A stretch of DNA of 64,000 bases from Tundrisphaera sp051175315 (lineage in GTDB: Bacteria; Planctomycetota; Planctomycetia; Isosphaerales; Isosphaeraceae): contig NZ_CP195100.1 in NCBI RefSeq assembly GCF_051175315.1, forward strand, positions 4,216,001 to 4,280,000, in the 5' to 3' direction. A model generated the notes under the pieces. That model was not told the DNA's origin, made no database searches, and saw only the letters and a program-made list of their open reading frames with translations. This document shows positions 17,202 to 26,050 of the stretch, in pieces; the stretch's first letter is position 1; the number at the start of each line of letters is the position of its first letter. The position numbers and the translations under genes were made by a program.

Positions 17202-17897
17202 GTGCCTCGGCTCGACGACTCCCGCCCGGCCTTGCTCGACGCCATCCAATCTCGATACGGCCCCCCTGCGCCCTCGGGACGCGGTCCCGGGCCCGATGAC
17301 GATCCGTTCGCGCGGATCCTGGTGGAGGCCCTGGGCCTGTCCGCCGACCCCCGGACCGTCGCCTCGGCCCTGACGGCCCTGGCCGCCGAGGGGTTGCTCG
17401 ACCCGGCTGCGCTGGCGGCGGCCGACCCGTCGGAACTCGAAGCCCTGTTCCAGGCGCATCGGATCCGGCTCACGGCGAAGGCCGTCGCGCCGGCGCTGAA
17501 GCTGGCCCGGTGGGTGCAATGGTCCGGGTTCGATCGCGCCGCGGCGGAGGTCGCCTCGACCGAGGCGCTCCGCGAGGCATGGCGGGGGCTGCGCGGGATC
17601 GGCCAGGCCACGGCCGACGCCCTGCTACTGCATGCGCTCGACCGCCCGGCCTACCCGGTCGATCGCGGTTCCTACCGGATCTTCCTCCGCCACGGCTGGA
17701 TCGACGCGTCGGCCGACTACGACGAGGCCCGCTCCGTCTTCGAATCCGTGGCCCCCGACGACGCGCCCACGCTCGTCGCACTCTCCGCCGGACTCCAACG
17801 CCTGGCTCGCGAGTTCTGCAAGCCCGGGACGCCCCGGTGCGAGCATTGCCCGCTCCGCCCCCTCCTGCCCGAAGGCGGCCCGCTGGGCGAGGAGTAG
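17202..17897 (+). CDS. Endonuclease III-like HhH-GPD protein, divergent
   Basis: 231 residues of the HhH-GPD base-excision glycosylase superfamily. The helix-hairpin-helix reads LRGIGQATADALL (130-142), followed by PVDRGSYRIFLRHG with the conserved Asp at 154. Alignment to Nth (LPGVGRKTANVVL) puts Ala136 where the beta-lyase lysine should be. The Fe-S motif keeps three cysteines (C206, C213, C216), but the fourth position (222) is Leu. It may be a monofunctional glycosylase, a DNA-binding protein without lyase activity, or a decayed Nth. GTG at 17202 with AAGGGAG upstream; probably co-transcribed with rpsT. Confidence 0.75.
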   Translation: MPRLDDSRPALLDAIQSRYGPPAPSGRGPGPDDDPFARILVEALGLSADPRTVASALTALAAEGLLDPAALAAADPSELEALFQAHRIRLTAKAVAPALKLARWVQWSGFDRAAAEVASTEALREAWRGLRGIGQATADALLLHALDRPAYPVDRGSYRIFLRHGWIDASADYDEARSVFESVAPDDAPTLVALSAGLQRLAREFCKPGTPRCEHCPLRPLLPEGGPLGEE

Positions 17898-17922
17898 ACC
17901 CGGAGCCGGGTTCCAAAGCAGT

Positions 17923-17972
17923 CGGGCACGGACGCGATGGCGACCCGATCCGGTCGCTCGCGCCCGTGCCCG
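17923..17972 (+). terminator. Rho-independent terminator after the endonuclease III-like gene
   Basis: CGGGCACGGACGCG (17923-17936) pairs with CGCGCCCGTGCCCG (17959-17972) with one mismatch. The inner bases (GGCGACC against GGTCGCT) extend the stem. A T-rich TTTGGTTTTCC follows directly on the plus strand. Confidence 0.65.
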
Positions 17973-18005
17973 TTTGGTTTTCCCTCCCCAGGACCGGGGC
18001 CGCCC

Positions 18006-19136
18006 TTACTTGGGGGCGGCCGGCTCGGGGGTAGGGGTGGGGCTCGGCTTGGGGAGGATGCCCAGGCCGGTGCCGTCGCCCGGGTCTCCCTTGGGGATGA
18101 TCAGCGAATCCTTGAGGGTGGCGGGCTCGCCCTCCTGCTTGGCCGCCTCGGCCTTCTTCCGCTCGGTCTCGACCATGATGGAATTGTCGAGGTAGGAGAG
18201 GAACAGCTCGGTGTCATCCTTGGGCGGGTTGGCGGCATCGGTCGGGGCCTGGAAGGAGAACAGGGCCGGGTCGATCGCCGCGTCCGGCTTGAGGCCGTAT
18301 TCGAGGGTGACCGTGCTCGGGTTGATCTTGGGCGGGGGCCGCTTCACGCCGATCGGGCGACCGTCCTGGCCGATCTTGCGGGTGTCTTCCTGCATCGACA
18401 GGATCGACGGGGCATTGCCGATCATCTTGATGCGGTACGGCCAGTGATCCTCGGCCCCCAGGGTGATCTGAATATTGCTGGGGACGTAGGGGGGCAGGGG
18501 GGCGGTCGGGGAGAGTGGCTGGTCGCCGGGCCCGAGCAGCTTCTCGCGGTTGGTCCAGGTGCCGCCGATGATGACGACCGCGCGGCCGTCCTCGGTGTCA
18601 TTGCGGAGCTGGTCGAACCTGGCGTACTTGCGGAAGCCCATCAGCAGGGCTTCGGGACCGCCGAAGCCCATGTTGGCCACGACCAGCTCGCGGAAGGCGG
18701 GATCGAGGTTGGGGTTCTTGAGCCGTTCCAGGATCGGCCCCAGCTCGCGTTTGGTATAGCTGGGGGCGGAGAGGACCTTCTGGTAATCCCAGAGGGTCTT
18801 GCCGTCGCTGATCTGGAGCATGGTCGCGTCGGTCCCGCCCAGCCCGGAGAGGTCGAGCTTGAGGCGGACGCGATACCCCGTATCCTTGTAATACTCGCCC
18901 TTGATCTGGAACTTCTGGTTGAGCATGTCCACGGTCTGGAGGATCGTGGAGGAAACGCGCTCCATCGCGTGGATCTTGGCGATGGCGACGTCGAGGAATT
19001 GTTCGGCGGGCGTCGGCCCTTCGGGGGCGGCCGCGGCCGCCGGTTCCGCGGGGGCGGGGGCCTGCGCGCGGGCGAGGAATCCGCCCATGGCGACCAGTGC
19101 GATCGCGGTCGCGGGCATCACGCGGATCGTTTGCAT
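18006..19136 (-). CDS. Large LolA/LolB-fold periplasmic protein, putative
   Basis: 376 residues. A signal peptide (MQTIRVMPATAIALVAMGGFLARAQA) and an Ala/Pro linker precede a domain from about residue 42 resembling outer-membrane lipoprotein-sorting proteins: FLDVAIAKIHAMERVSSTILQTVDMLNQKFQIKGEYY, then MLQISDGKTLWDYQ. It is longer than LolA (~200 aa), with an insert around NREKLLGPGDQPL and a Pro/Thr-rich C-terminal tail (PKPSPTPTPEPAAPK). A lipid-chaperone role is inferred from fold resemblance only. It converges on the endonuclease-like gene. Confidence 0.65.
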   Translation of the reverse strand: MQTIRVMPATAIALVAMGGFLARAQAPAPAEPAAAAAPEGPTPAEQFLDVAIAKIHAMERVSSTILQTVDMLNQKFQIKGEYYKDTGYRVRLKLDLSGLGGTDATMLQISDGKTLWDYQKVLSAPSYTKRELGPILERLKNPNLDPAFRELVVANMGFGGPEALLMGFRKYARFDQLRNDTEDGRAVVIIGGTWTNREKLLGPGDQPLSPTAPLPPYVPSNIQITLGAEDHWPYRIKMIGNAPSILSMQEDTRKIGQDGRPIGVKRPPPKINPSTVTLEYGLKPDAAIDPALFSFQAPTDAANPPKDDTELFLSYLDNSIMVETERKKAEAAKQEGEPATLKDSLIIPKGDPGDGTGLGILPKPSPTPTPEPAAPK

Positions 19137-19430
19137 GGTAGGGATGGGGGCAATTCCTCAAGGGTTCGGATGGGAATGCCCGATCCTATCCTCGGGCGTC
19201 GTTGGACGCAATGCCGGCAGGACCCGGAGAGGCGTCCCGAAAGGGGTCTCCCCTCCACGCCGGCAGGTCGGCCTCGACGCGAGGGGCGTTCCCGCCGGGA
19301 CCCGGCCGGGAGCCTACGCGTCAAATCCAGGATGGTGTGCTTCCTCCCGGGCGGTCGGGTGGGGCGGGGGATGCCCGATGCGGGGCGTCCGCGGCCCATG
19401 CGATGGCGTGCCGGGAGACAAGGAGGTCTG

Positions 19431-20432
19431 ATGACTTCGCTCGGAGTGATGCTGCTCGTGGCCTCGGCCACGACCGGGTTCGGCAAGCCGCACGTCGGCG
19501 GCATGATGTTCCACCGTCACGGCGTCGTGGCCGATGGCCCGCCCCCGCCCGGCGGCCCGCTCCAGCCCGGCGGCCCCGGGATGCCCGGCGGGATGGGGAT
19601 GCCCGGCGGCCCGGGGATGCCCGGCGGCCCGGACGCCAATCGCCGGTTCGCCAACGTCAAGAGCCAGGTCGTCTTCTTCGGCCCCGGCGGCACCAGCGGC
19701 GCCGGCGACATGAAGATCGGCTGGCAGAGCGGCGCCGGCAACGGCGAGAAGGTGTACCTGCCCGGCCGGAGCACCCCGTTCCGCTATAACTTCATGCAGG
19801 GCTACATCTACCGCCTCCGCCTGTCGGAGATCGCGGGCCGCCCGACCTTGAACCTGTACCCGACCATCGAGGTCGCCCCCTCGACCCCGGCGACCGACGC
19901 CTACCTGACCCACAACCAGATCCCGGTCCAGTTCACGGCCGAGGACCTGGACCAGGTCGAGGGCGGGAACTTCGTCACCAAGGTCATCTACCTGCCCGAC
20001 CCCCGCTACCAGGAACTGGCCGTGGCCAACGTCGAGACGCTGGTCTCGACCCGCCTGGAGCCGGGCGTCGACCCGGTGATCGAGGCCGACAAGCGTGGCA
20101 CCATCCTGATGATCGTCCGCCTCGGCGGCATCGACCTGGAGATGGACGGGTCGGGCGTCGTGACCATGCCCGGCGACACCGCGCCGGCCCCGGTCCCGAA
20201 CTCGACCATGATGCCCCCGGGTGCCTTCCCGGCCAACGTGGCCCCGGTCGCCCCGATCGAGAGCGTCCCGCTGACCGAGGCCCCGGTCTCGCCGAACGCC
20301 CCGGGCCTGGTCGCCCCGCCGGCCCCGCCCGAGCCGGCCGCCCCCGCCGACCCCATCACCCCGCCGCCGCCCGCCGAGCCGGCCCCGGCCCCCACGCCGG
20401 CCCCGCCCGCCCCCGAGCTGCCGGGCTTCTGA
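19431..20432 (+). CDS. Secreted protein with Gly-Pro-Met-rich linker, paralogue of the next gene
   Basis: 333 residues. ATG at 19431 follows a near-perfect AAGGAGG by 4 nt. After a short hydrophobic start (MTSLGVMLLVASATTGFG) residues ~37-68 form a collagen-like GGPGMPGGMGMPGGPG run. The middle domain (~residues 75-235) has RLSEIAGRPTLNLYPTIEV, VTKVIYLPDP and LMIVRLGGIDLEM. The same blocks recur in the downstream gene (RVSEIPDRPGAELFPVVEI, VTQVIYLEDP, MAIARIGG), so the two are paralogues. A Pro/Ala-rich tail ends PAPELPGF. No known family is recognised; cell-surface or periplasmic location is inferred. Confidence 0.75.
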   Translation: MTSLGVMLLVASATTGFGKPHVGGMMFHRHGVVADGPPPPGGPLQPGGPGMPGGMGMPGGPGMPGGPDANRRFANVKSQVVFFGPGGTSGAGDMKIGWQSGAGNGEKVYLPGRSTPFRYNFMQGYIYRLRLSEIAGRPTLNLYPTIEVAPSTPATDAYLTHNQIPVQFTAEDLDQVEGGNFVTKVIYLPDPRYQELAVANVETLVSTRLEPGVDPVIEADKRGTILMIVRLGGIDLEMDGSGVVTMPGDTAPAPVPNSTMMPPGAFPANVAPVAPIESVPLTEAPVSPNAPGLVAPPAPPEPAAPADPITPPPPAEPAPAPTPAPPAPELPGF

Positions 20433-20590
20433 TCTGACCGAGGTGGCCCATCGGGCCTCCGCCGGCCGCACCATCTCGCCCCGGCGGGCCGCGTTCTCGG
20501 ACCGCGACCCGCCGGGGCTTTTCATCGCGCCGAAGTGATGACGGACCATCGAGCCACCGGGCGCAGGACGCGCCCCCGACGAGGACGATC

Positions 20591-22354
20591 GTGATGAGCC
20601 GAACAGGAAGGACCCTTTGCGACGCCGGACGGCCCGCGCGGCTTGCCTGGCCCCTGCTGGGCCTGGCGATCGCGGCGGGCCTCGGCTCGTCGCGCACGGC
20701 CCGGGCGCAGGACGTCGCCCCCCCGAACAACCGGATGGTCCCCGTCGCCTCGACGCCCATCCTGACCGAAGTGAGCCCTCCCGGCGAGGCCGTCGCCGGA
20801 CCGGCCGAGCCCGGCGTCGTCGGCGCGGCGGTCCTGCCGCACGACGTCCAGGTGGTCCGGTTCCACGGCCCGGCCGGGACCAAGGTGGAAGTGTTGGCCC
20901 CCGCCCCCGAGCCCGTCCCCCTGGGGGATGGTCAGGGCCTGGCCACCTTCGGCATGAAGGTCGGCAACGCCTACCACCTCCGCGTGAGCGAGATCCCCGA
21001 CCGCCCGGGCGCGGAGCTGTTCCCGGTCGTCGAGATCGTCGGCCACCTCCACCGGCCCAACGGCGTGGACCCCGGCAAGTATCCGATCCGGATCGTGCTC
21101 CGCGAGGACGACATCACCGATGCCGTCGACCGCGGGCTGATGGTCACGCAGGTCATCTACCTGGAAGACCCCGACCTGGCCATCCCCGTCAAGCTGGAGA
21201 AGGATGATCCCCCCTCGGTCTCGCTCTCGCCGTCGGAAGACCCCTTGCGGGTGGCCCGCGCCCTGGGCCGGGTGATGGCGATCGCCCGGATCGGCGGCCG
21301 TCAGCCGACCCCCGAGGAACTGGCCGGGCCGACCGGCCTGGGCCTGCCGAATACGCCGTGCCCGTTCTCCGTGGCCGAGGGCACCCCGTGCGGCCTGCCG
21401 TGCGGGATCGTCTGCGGCACGCCGCCCCCGCCCGGCCGCCCCTGGATGCCCAAGGACGAGTTCCTCTGCGACGGCGGCGACCGCGGCGAGCCGGTCCACT
21501 TCACCGGCGACGGCGGGCTGGCCGGGATCGACCCCCGCGACGCCGTGGTCCAGTTCCACGACGCCGTCCGGCCCCGGGTCCTGCCCACCAACCGGATCTG
21601 CGTCTATGCCCCCCGGTTCGCCTCGGTCCGGGTCGGCATCGGCGCGTCGGAGGCGCTGAACGCCCTGTCGCTGGTAACCTCCGAGTTCCTCCAGCGCGGC
21701 GAGCAGGCCGCGATGCGCCAGGGGCCGCGCCGGCTGCTCCGCCAGGAGAACGCCGAGACCAGCCGGGTCCACCTGCGGGCGACCGACATCTCCACCCTCC
21801 AGAGCGCGGGCGAGCGTTCCGAGGTCCGCGTGCTGGCCGGGGTCGACACCTCGACCGCCATCACGGCGATGAAGACCGTGCAAAGCCCGGACATCGTCCG
21901 CGACCGGGCCAGGGCGATCACGGTCCGCCAGCGGATCAAGGTCGACGCCCTGAAAACCGCCGAGGGGCCGGTGATGACCGGCCTGATCCAGAGCGGCGGG
22001 CAGGTGGTCGTGGTCAAGTCCCCCAAGGAAGTGGCCGGCGTCGAGGAGCCGCCCGCGAAGCCCGGCCTCGCCGTGGTGAAGCTGGTGGACGCCGACGAGG
22101 CCGAGCCCGGCGACATCCTGACCTACACCATCAAGTTCCGCAACATGGGCAACGTCCCGCTCCGCGGCGTGTCGATCACGGACAGCCTGCTGCCCCGGCT
22201 CGAATACGTCCCGAACTCGGCCCAGGGCCCGGCCAAGACCGTGTTCACCTCCGGCCCCAACAAGGCGGGCGCCCTGGAACTGCGCTGGGACCTGCCCGGC
22301 TCGCTCGCCCCCGGGGCGGAAGGCTCGGTCACGTTCCGCGCCACCGTCCTGTAG
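20591..22354 (+). CDS. Secreted DUF11-repeat protein sharing a domain with the upstream gene
   Basis: 587 residues. A signal peptide (RPARLAWPLLGLAIAAGLG...ARAQ) leads to a domain at ~65-235 homologous to the upstream gene's middle domain. A Cys-rich segment follows (NTPCPFSVAEGTPCGLPCGIVC, about residue 258), then a helical region (~340-450). Residues ~490-587 form a DUF11-type Ig-like repeat (KPGLAVVKLVDADEAEPGDILTYTIKFRN...GSVTFRATVL). GTG (20591) or the adjacent ATG (20594) may start it, with GAGGA upstream. It is probably a surface structural protein co-transcribed with its paralogue. Confidence 0.75.
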   Translation: MMSRTGRTLCDAGRPARLAWPLLGLAIAAGLGSSRTARAQDVAPPNNRMVPVASTPILTEVSPPGEAVAGPAEPGVVGAAVLPHDVQVVRFHGPAGTKVEVLAPAPEPVPLGDGQGLATFGMKVGNAYHLRVSEIPDRPGAELFPVVEIVGHLHRPNGVDPGKYPIRIVLREDDITDAVDRGLMVTQVIYLEDPDLAIPVKLEKDDPPSVSLSPSEDPLRVARALGRVMAIARIGGRQPTPEELAGPTGLGLPNTPCPFSVAEGTPCGLPCGIVCGTPPPPGRPWMPKDEFLCDGGDRGEPVHFTGDGGLAGIDPRDAVVQFHDAVRPRVLPTNRICVYAPRFASVRVGIGASEALNALSLVTSEFLQRGEQAAMRQGPRRLLRQENAETSRVHLRATDISTLQSAGERSEVRVLAGVDTSTAITAMKTVQSPDIVRDRARAITVRQRIKVDALKTAEGPVMTGLIQSGGQVVVVKSPKEVAGVEEPPAKPGLAVVKLVDADEAEPGDILTYTIKFRNMGNVPLRGVSITDSLLPRLEYVPNSAQGPAKTVFTSGPNKAGALELRWDLPGSLAPGAEGSVTFRATVL

Positions 22355-22402
22355 GCTTCGGGATCCCGATCGCGGCCCCCGCCCGCGGGGCGGAGAAGAA
22401 AT

Positions 22403-22443
22403 CGACGCCCCGCCGCACCCCGCCCGGGTGCGGCGGGGCGTCG
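22403..22443 (+). terminator. Perfect 18-bp hairpin after the DUF11 gene
   Basis: CGACGCCCCGCCGCACCC (22403-22420), 5-nt loop CGCCC, and its exact reverse complement at 22426-22443. It sits 49 nt after the stop codon. There is no T-run, but the stem is exceptionally stable and positioned as a terminator. It lies inside the ~320-nt gap before the glycosyltransferase gene, which otherwise holds only that gene's promoter. Confidence 0.7.
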
Positions 22444-22524
22444 GGCATTGTGGCGTGGTCGAAACGTCCCGGCCTCGATCGTGGCATTCCGGGAGCCTGC
22501 GGACGGCCCGGCGGTCGTTCGCAA

Positions 22525-22553
22525 TTGACAAAGGGTTCGGCTTATCCTTACCT
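22525..22553 (+). promoter_or_regulatory. Promoter of the glycosyltransferase-methyltransferase pair
   Basis: Perfect TTGACA (22525-22530) and TTACCT (22548-22553) spaced by 17 nt, about 125 nt before the ATG at 22678 and downstream of the strong hairpin. TTATCC at 22542-22547 is spaced too closely to be the -10. Confidence 0.45.
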
Positions 22554-22677
22554 TCTGCCGTGGATTCGCGGCATCGTCGCGATCGACGCAGGGCCCGGCT
22601 CGTCCACGCCACCCGCCGTCTCCTCGCGGGATGGGCATCCGATCCGGCCGTCCCGAACATCCTGATCCAGCGAACTC

Positions 22678-23724
22678 ATGCCCGAACTCGATCCCCCCGG
22701 CCCCCCCGAACACGCGTCGCTCGATCGGGCCGAGGCCAGGCGGCCGGCCCTGCTCGTCATCCCCACCTTCAACGACTGGGAATCGCTGGCCGGGCTGCTT
22801 CCGATGCTGGACGAGGCCCTGGCCGCCGGCGGATACGCGGCGGATGTCCTGATCGTGGACGATGGATCGACCGAGCCCCTCCGGCCCGACTTCGCCCGGG
22901 GCCCCTATCGCGCCCTGAAGCGGGTCGACGCGCTCCCGCTGCGGCGGAACCTCGGCCACCAGCGGGCCATCGCCATCGGGTTCGCCTACGCCGAGGATCG
23001 GCTCGACCACGAGGCGATCGTGGTCATGGACGCCGACGGCGAGGACGCGCCGGCCGACGTGCCGAGGCTGCTGGACTGCCTCCGGGCCAAGGGGGGTCGG
23101 GAGATCGTCTTCGCCGAGAGGACCCGGAGGTCGGAGGACATCGTCTTCCGCACCTTCTACGGGGTCTACCGGTTCGTCCATCGCTACCTGACCGGCTACG
23201 CGGTCCGGGTGGGGAACTTCAGCGCCGTGCCCAGGAGTCGTCTGGAAAGCCTGGTCGTGGTGGACGAGATGTGGAACCACTACGCCGCGGCGGTGTTCCG
23301 GTCCCGCCAGCCCTATTGCTCGATCCCGACCCACCGCGCCCACCGGCTGCGGGGGCGATCCAAGATGAACTTCATCGGGCTGGTCGTCCACGGGCTGAGC
23401 GCGATCTCGGTCTACGGCGAGATCGTGGGCGTCCGGCTCCTGATGCTGGTGATCGCGATGGGCGGGCTCGCCGCCGCGGGCCTGGTGGCGACGGTCGCGA
23501 TCCGCTTGACGACCTCGCTGGCCATCCCGGGCTGGGCGACCACCGCCGCCGGGCTGTCGCTGATGCTGCTCATGCAGGCGATGATGCTCGCCTTCGTCCT
23601 CTGCGCGGTGATCCTGGGCGCCCGCCGCGGGACCTCGTTCGTGCCTCGCAAGGATTACGCCATCTACATTCGCGAACCGGTCCGGCTGGATCGACCCGCC
23701 GCCTCGGAGGAGAGCCAGGCATGA
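22678..23724 (+). CDS. GT2 family glycosyltransferase with C-terminal membrane helices
   Basis: 348 residues, GT-A fold. PALLVIPTFNDWESLAGLLPML starts the domain; VLIVDDGST and the DXD-type VVMDADGED bind nucleotide-sugar and metal. LPLRRNLGHQRAIAIGFAYA is typical of GtrB/DPM1-like enzymes that load sugar onto undecaprenyl phosphate. Two membrane helices (~254-275 and ~293-320) follow, as in GtrB. ATG at 22678; it overlaps the following methyltransferase by 4 nt (ATGA). The usual GtrB partner (a flippase) is absent, so the lipid-linked product is unknown. Confidence 0.85.
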   Translation: MPELDPPGPPEHASLDRAEARRPALLVIPTFNDWESLAGLLPMLDEALAAGGYAADVLIVDDGSTEPLRPDFARGPYRALKRVDALPLRRNLGHQRAIAIGFAYAEDRLDHEAIVVMDADGEDAPADVPRLLDCLRAKGGREIVFAERTRRSEDIVFRTFYGVYRFVHRYLTGYAVRVGNFSAVPRSRLESLVVVDEMWNHYAAAVFRSRQPYCSIPTHRAHRLRGRSKMNFIGLVVHGLSAISVYGEIVGVRLLMLVIAMGGLAAAGLVATVAIRLTTSLAIPGWATTAAGLSLMLLMQAMMLAFVLCAVILGARRGTSFVPRKDYAIYIREPVRLDRPAASEESQA

Positions 23725-24431
23725 GCTACGTCTACGTCGGATCGGAACTGGACCTGTTCGCGGCGGCCACCACCTGGAAGGGCTACGTGCGGAAGCAGAT
23801 CGCCCCGTACCTGGGCCGCGAGGTCCTGGAAGTCGGGGCCGGCCACGGCGGGACGACCTCGGCCATGTGCCGGGGCGAGCAGGACCGCTGGGTCTGCCTG
23901 GAGCCGGACGGGGAATTGCTCAACCGCGCCGCCAAGGCGATCGCCGAGGGGAAGCTGCCCGCCTGCTGCGAGGCGGTCCAGGGCACCCTGGACAGCCTGC
24001 CCCCCGAGGCGAAGTATGACACGCTCCTGTACATGGACGTGATGGAGCACATCGAGGACGACCGGTCCGAGGCCCGCAAGGCCTCCGATCGGCTCAAGCC
24101 CGGGGGCCACCTGGTGATCCTGTCCCCGGCGCATCAGTTCTTATTCACGCCCTTCGATACGTCGATCGGCCATTTCCGCCGCTACTCGAAGCGGACGCTC
24201 CGCGAGATCATCCCGGCAGACCTCGAACGGGTCCGCCTCTCCTACCTCGACACCGTGGGGCTGCTCGCGTCCCTGGGCAATCGCCTGGTGTTGAAGAGCG
24301 CGATGCCGAATCCCCGCCAGATCGCCGTCTGGGATAAGATGATGGTCCCCTTCTCGAAGATCGTCGACCCGATCCTGGGATACACCTGGGGCAAGTCGGT
24401 CCTGGGCGTCTGGCGCAAGCCGAAGGCCTGA
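23721..24431 (+). CDS. SAM-dependent methyltransferase, class I
   Basis: 236 residues. Motif I is EVLEVGAGHGGTTSAMC (about 36-52); the acidic motif II region is RWVCLEPDGELLNRA. DTLLYMDVMEHIEDDRSEARKASDRLKPGGHLVI covers motifs post-II and III, typical of Methyltransf_11/23 families on glycan or polyketide substrates. RRYSKRTLREII is also common in this group. It overlaps the GT2 gene by ATGA, so the two are translationally coupled and probably act on the same lipid-linked sugar or glycan (inference). Confidence 0.85.
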   Translation: MSYVYVGSELDLFAAATTWKGYVRKQIAPYLGREVLEVGAGHGGTTSAMCRGEQDRWVCLEPDGELLNRAAKAIAEGKLPACCEAVQGTLDSLPPEAKYDTLLYMDVMEHIEDDRSEARKASDRLKPGGHLVILSPAHQFLFTPFDTSIGHFRRYSKRTLREIIPADLERVRLSYLDTVGLLASLGNRLVLKSAMPNPRQIAVWDKMMVPFSKIVDPILGYTWGKSVLGVWRKPKA

Positions 24432-24506
24432 GCGATGGCCACGGGGCCGGGCGGCTGGTATCCTGGGGCGATCCCGACCCAACCGGCCCAAAGCGAACCG
24501 CAAGCC

Positions 24507-25964
24507 ATGCCCGCGACCGCCGCCGCGCCCGGCTCCCGCCTGCTCGACGACCTCGCCCTCGCCGTCGGGGCGGAGAACCTGCTCCACCGCCACGACGAGC
24601 TGGTCGTCTTCGAGTGCGACGGCTTCGTGATCGAGAAAAGCGTGCCCGACGTGGTCGTCTTCCCGACCACCACCGAGCAGGTGGCCGCGGCGGTCAAGGC
24701 GTGCAACCGCCACGGCGTCCCGTTCGTGCCCCGGGGGGCGGGGACCAGCCTGGCCGGGGGGACCCTGGCCGTGGGCGGCGGGGTCATGATCTGCCTGACC
24801 CGGATGAAGCAGATCGTCGAGATCAACCTCCGCGACCGCTACGCGGTGGTCGAGGCCGGGGTGGTCAACGTCTGGCTCAACCGGGCCCTGGCCGGGACCG
24901 GGTTCCACTACGCCCCCGACCCGTCGAGCCAGGGGGCCTGCACCATCGGCGGCAACGTCGGGACCAACTCCGGCGGGCCGCACACCCTCAAGTACGGCGT
25001 GACGGCCAACCACGTCCGTGGGATCGAGATGGTCCTGCCCGACGGCTCCGTCGTCGAGGTGGGCGGGGTCGAGGAAGAGTCCCCTGGCTATGACCTGGCC
25101 GGCCTGCTGGTCGGCAACGAGGGGACGCTGGGGATCGCCACGAAGGTCACGGTCAACCTGAGCCGCGACCCCGAGGCGGGCCGGACCTTCCTGGGCGTGT
25201 TCGACACGGTCGAGGCGAGCACCCAGGCGGTCAGCGGGATCATCGCCGCCGGGATCGTCCCGGCCTCGCTGGAACTGATCGACAACATGATGATCCGCGC
25301 CGTCGAGGCGGCGTTCCGGTTCGGCTTCCCGGTCGAGGCCGGGGCGGTGCTCCTGATCGAGATCGACGGGCTGGAGGCGGGGCTGGACCGCGAGGCGGCG
25401 GCCGTCGCCGAGATCGTGGCGGCGCACGGCGGGACGATCCGAAACGCGATCGCCTGGCGGACCCGCAAGGAGCCCGAGTACGTCGCGATCTGGAAGTGCC
25501 GCAAGTCCGCCTTCGGCGCCATCGGCCGGCTGAGCCCGACCTTCTGCACCCAGGACGGCGTGGTCCCCCGGACCAAGCTGCCGCACATCCTCCGGTTCAC
25601 CGACGAGGTCGCCCGCAAATACGGCCTGCGGATCGCCAACATTTATCACGCCGGCGACGGCAACATCCACCCGATCCTCCTGTTCGACGAGCGCGTGCCC
25701 GAGCAGGTCCGGGCGGTGCTGGACGCCAGCCGGGAGATCCTCGACGAGTGCATCAACGTCGGCGGGAGCGTGACCGGCGAGCACGGCATCGGCGTCGAGA
25801 AGATCGAGTTCATGCCCCGGCTGTTCGCCCCGGCCGACATCGCCGCGATGGTCGCCATCCGCCTGGCCTTCAACCCCGACGGCCGGTGCAGCCCGGAGAA
25901 GATGATCCCCGGCGGCGTCGGCTGCATCGAGCGCAAGAGCCCCGGCCATCGCGCCTCGGCCTGA
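24507..25964 (+). CDS. glcD: Glycolate oxidase subunit GlcD (FAD-linked)
   Basis: 485 residues. The FAD subunit oxidises glycolate (or D-lactate) to glyoxylate (or pyruvate). The FAD-binding domain has VPFVPRGAGTSLAGGTL and CTIGGNVGTNSGGPHTLKYGVTANHVRG. The C-terminal FAD-oxidase domain carries YHAGDGNIHPILLFDER and NVGGSVTGEHGIGVEKIEFM. An in-frame ATG at 24435, 3 nt after the methyltransferase stop, would add 24 low-complexity residues; 24507 fits family length better but its ribosome binding site is poor. It is first of a glcD-x-glcE-glcF-y run. Confidence 0.92.
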   Translation: MPATAAAPGSRLLDDLALAVGAENLLHRHDELVVFECDGFVIEKSVPDVVVFPTTTEQVAAAVKACNRHGVPFVPRGAGTSLAGGTLAVGGGVMICLTRMKQIVEINLRDRYAVVEAGVVNVWLNRALAGTGFHYAPDPSSQGACTIGGNVGTNSGGPHTLKYGVTANHVRGIEMVLPDGSVVEVGGVEEESPGYDLAGLLVGNEGTLGIATKVTVNLSRDPEAGRTFLGVFDTVEASTQAVSGIIAAGIVPASLELIDNMMIRAVEAAFRFGFPVEAGAVLLIEIDGLEAGLDREAAAVAEIVAAHGGTIRNAIAWRTRKEPEYVAIWKCRKSAFGAIGRLSPTFCTQDGVVPRTKLPHILRFTDEVARKYGLRIANIYHAGDGNIHPILLFDERVPEQVRAVLDASREILDECINVGGSVTGEHGIGVEKIEFMPRLFAPADIAAMVAIRLAFNPDGRCSPEKMIPGGVGCIERKSPGHRASA

Positions 25965-26050
25965 CCCCCGGCGCGATCTGGCGGGGCGGGGCGTCCTGGG
26001 GTAAGGTGTCGCGACGAATCCAACCATCCTCGGACCGGAGGGCTGCCCTC

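Noticed and set aside
20522..22660. 712-residue minus-strand frame over the DUF11 gene
   Set aside because: Shadow frame rich in Gly, Asp, His and Arg; the plus strand has the signal peptide and paralogous domain.
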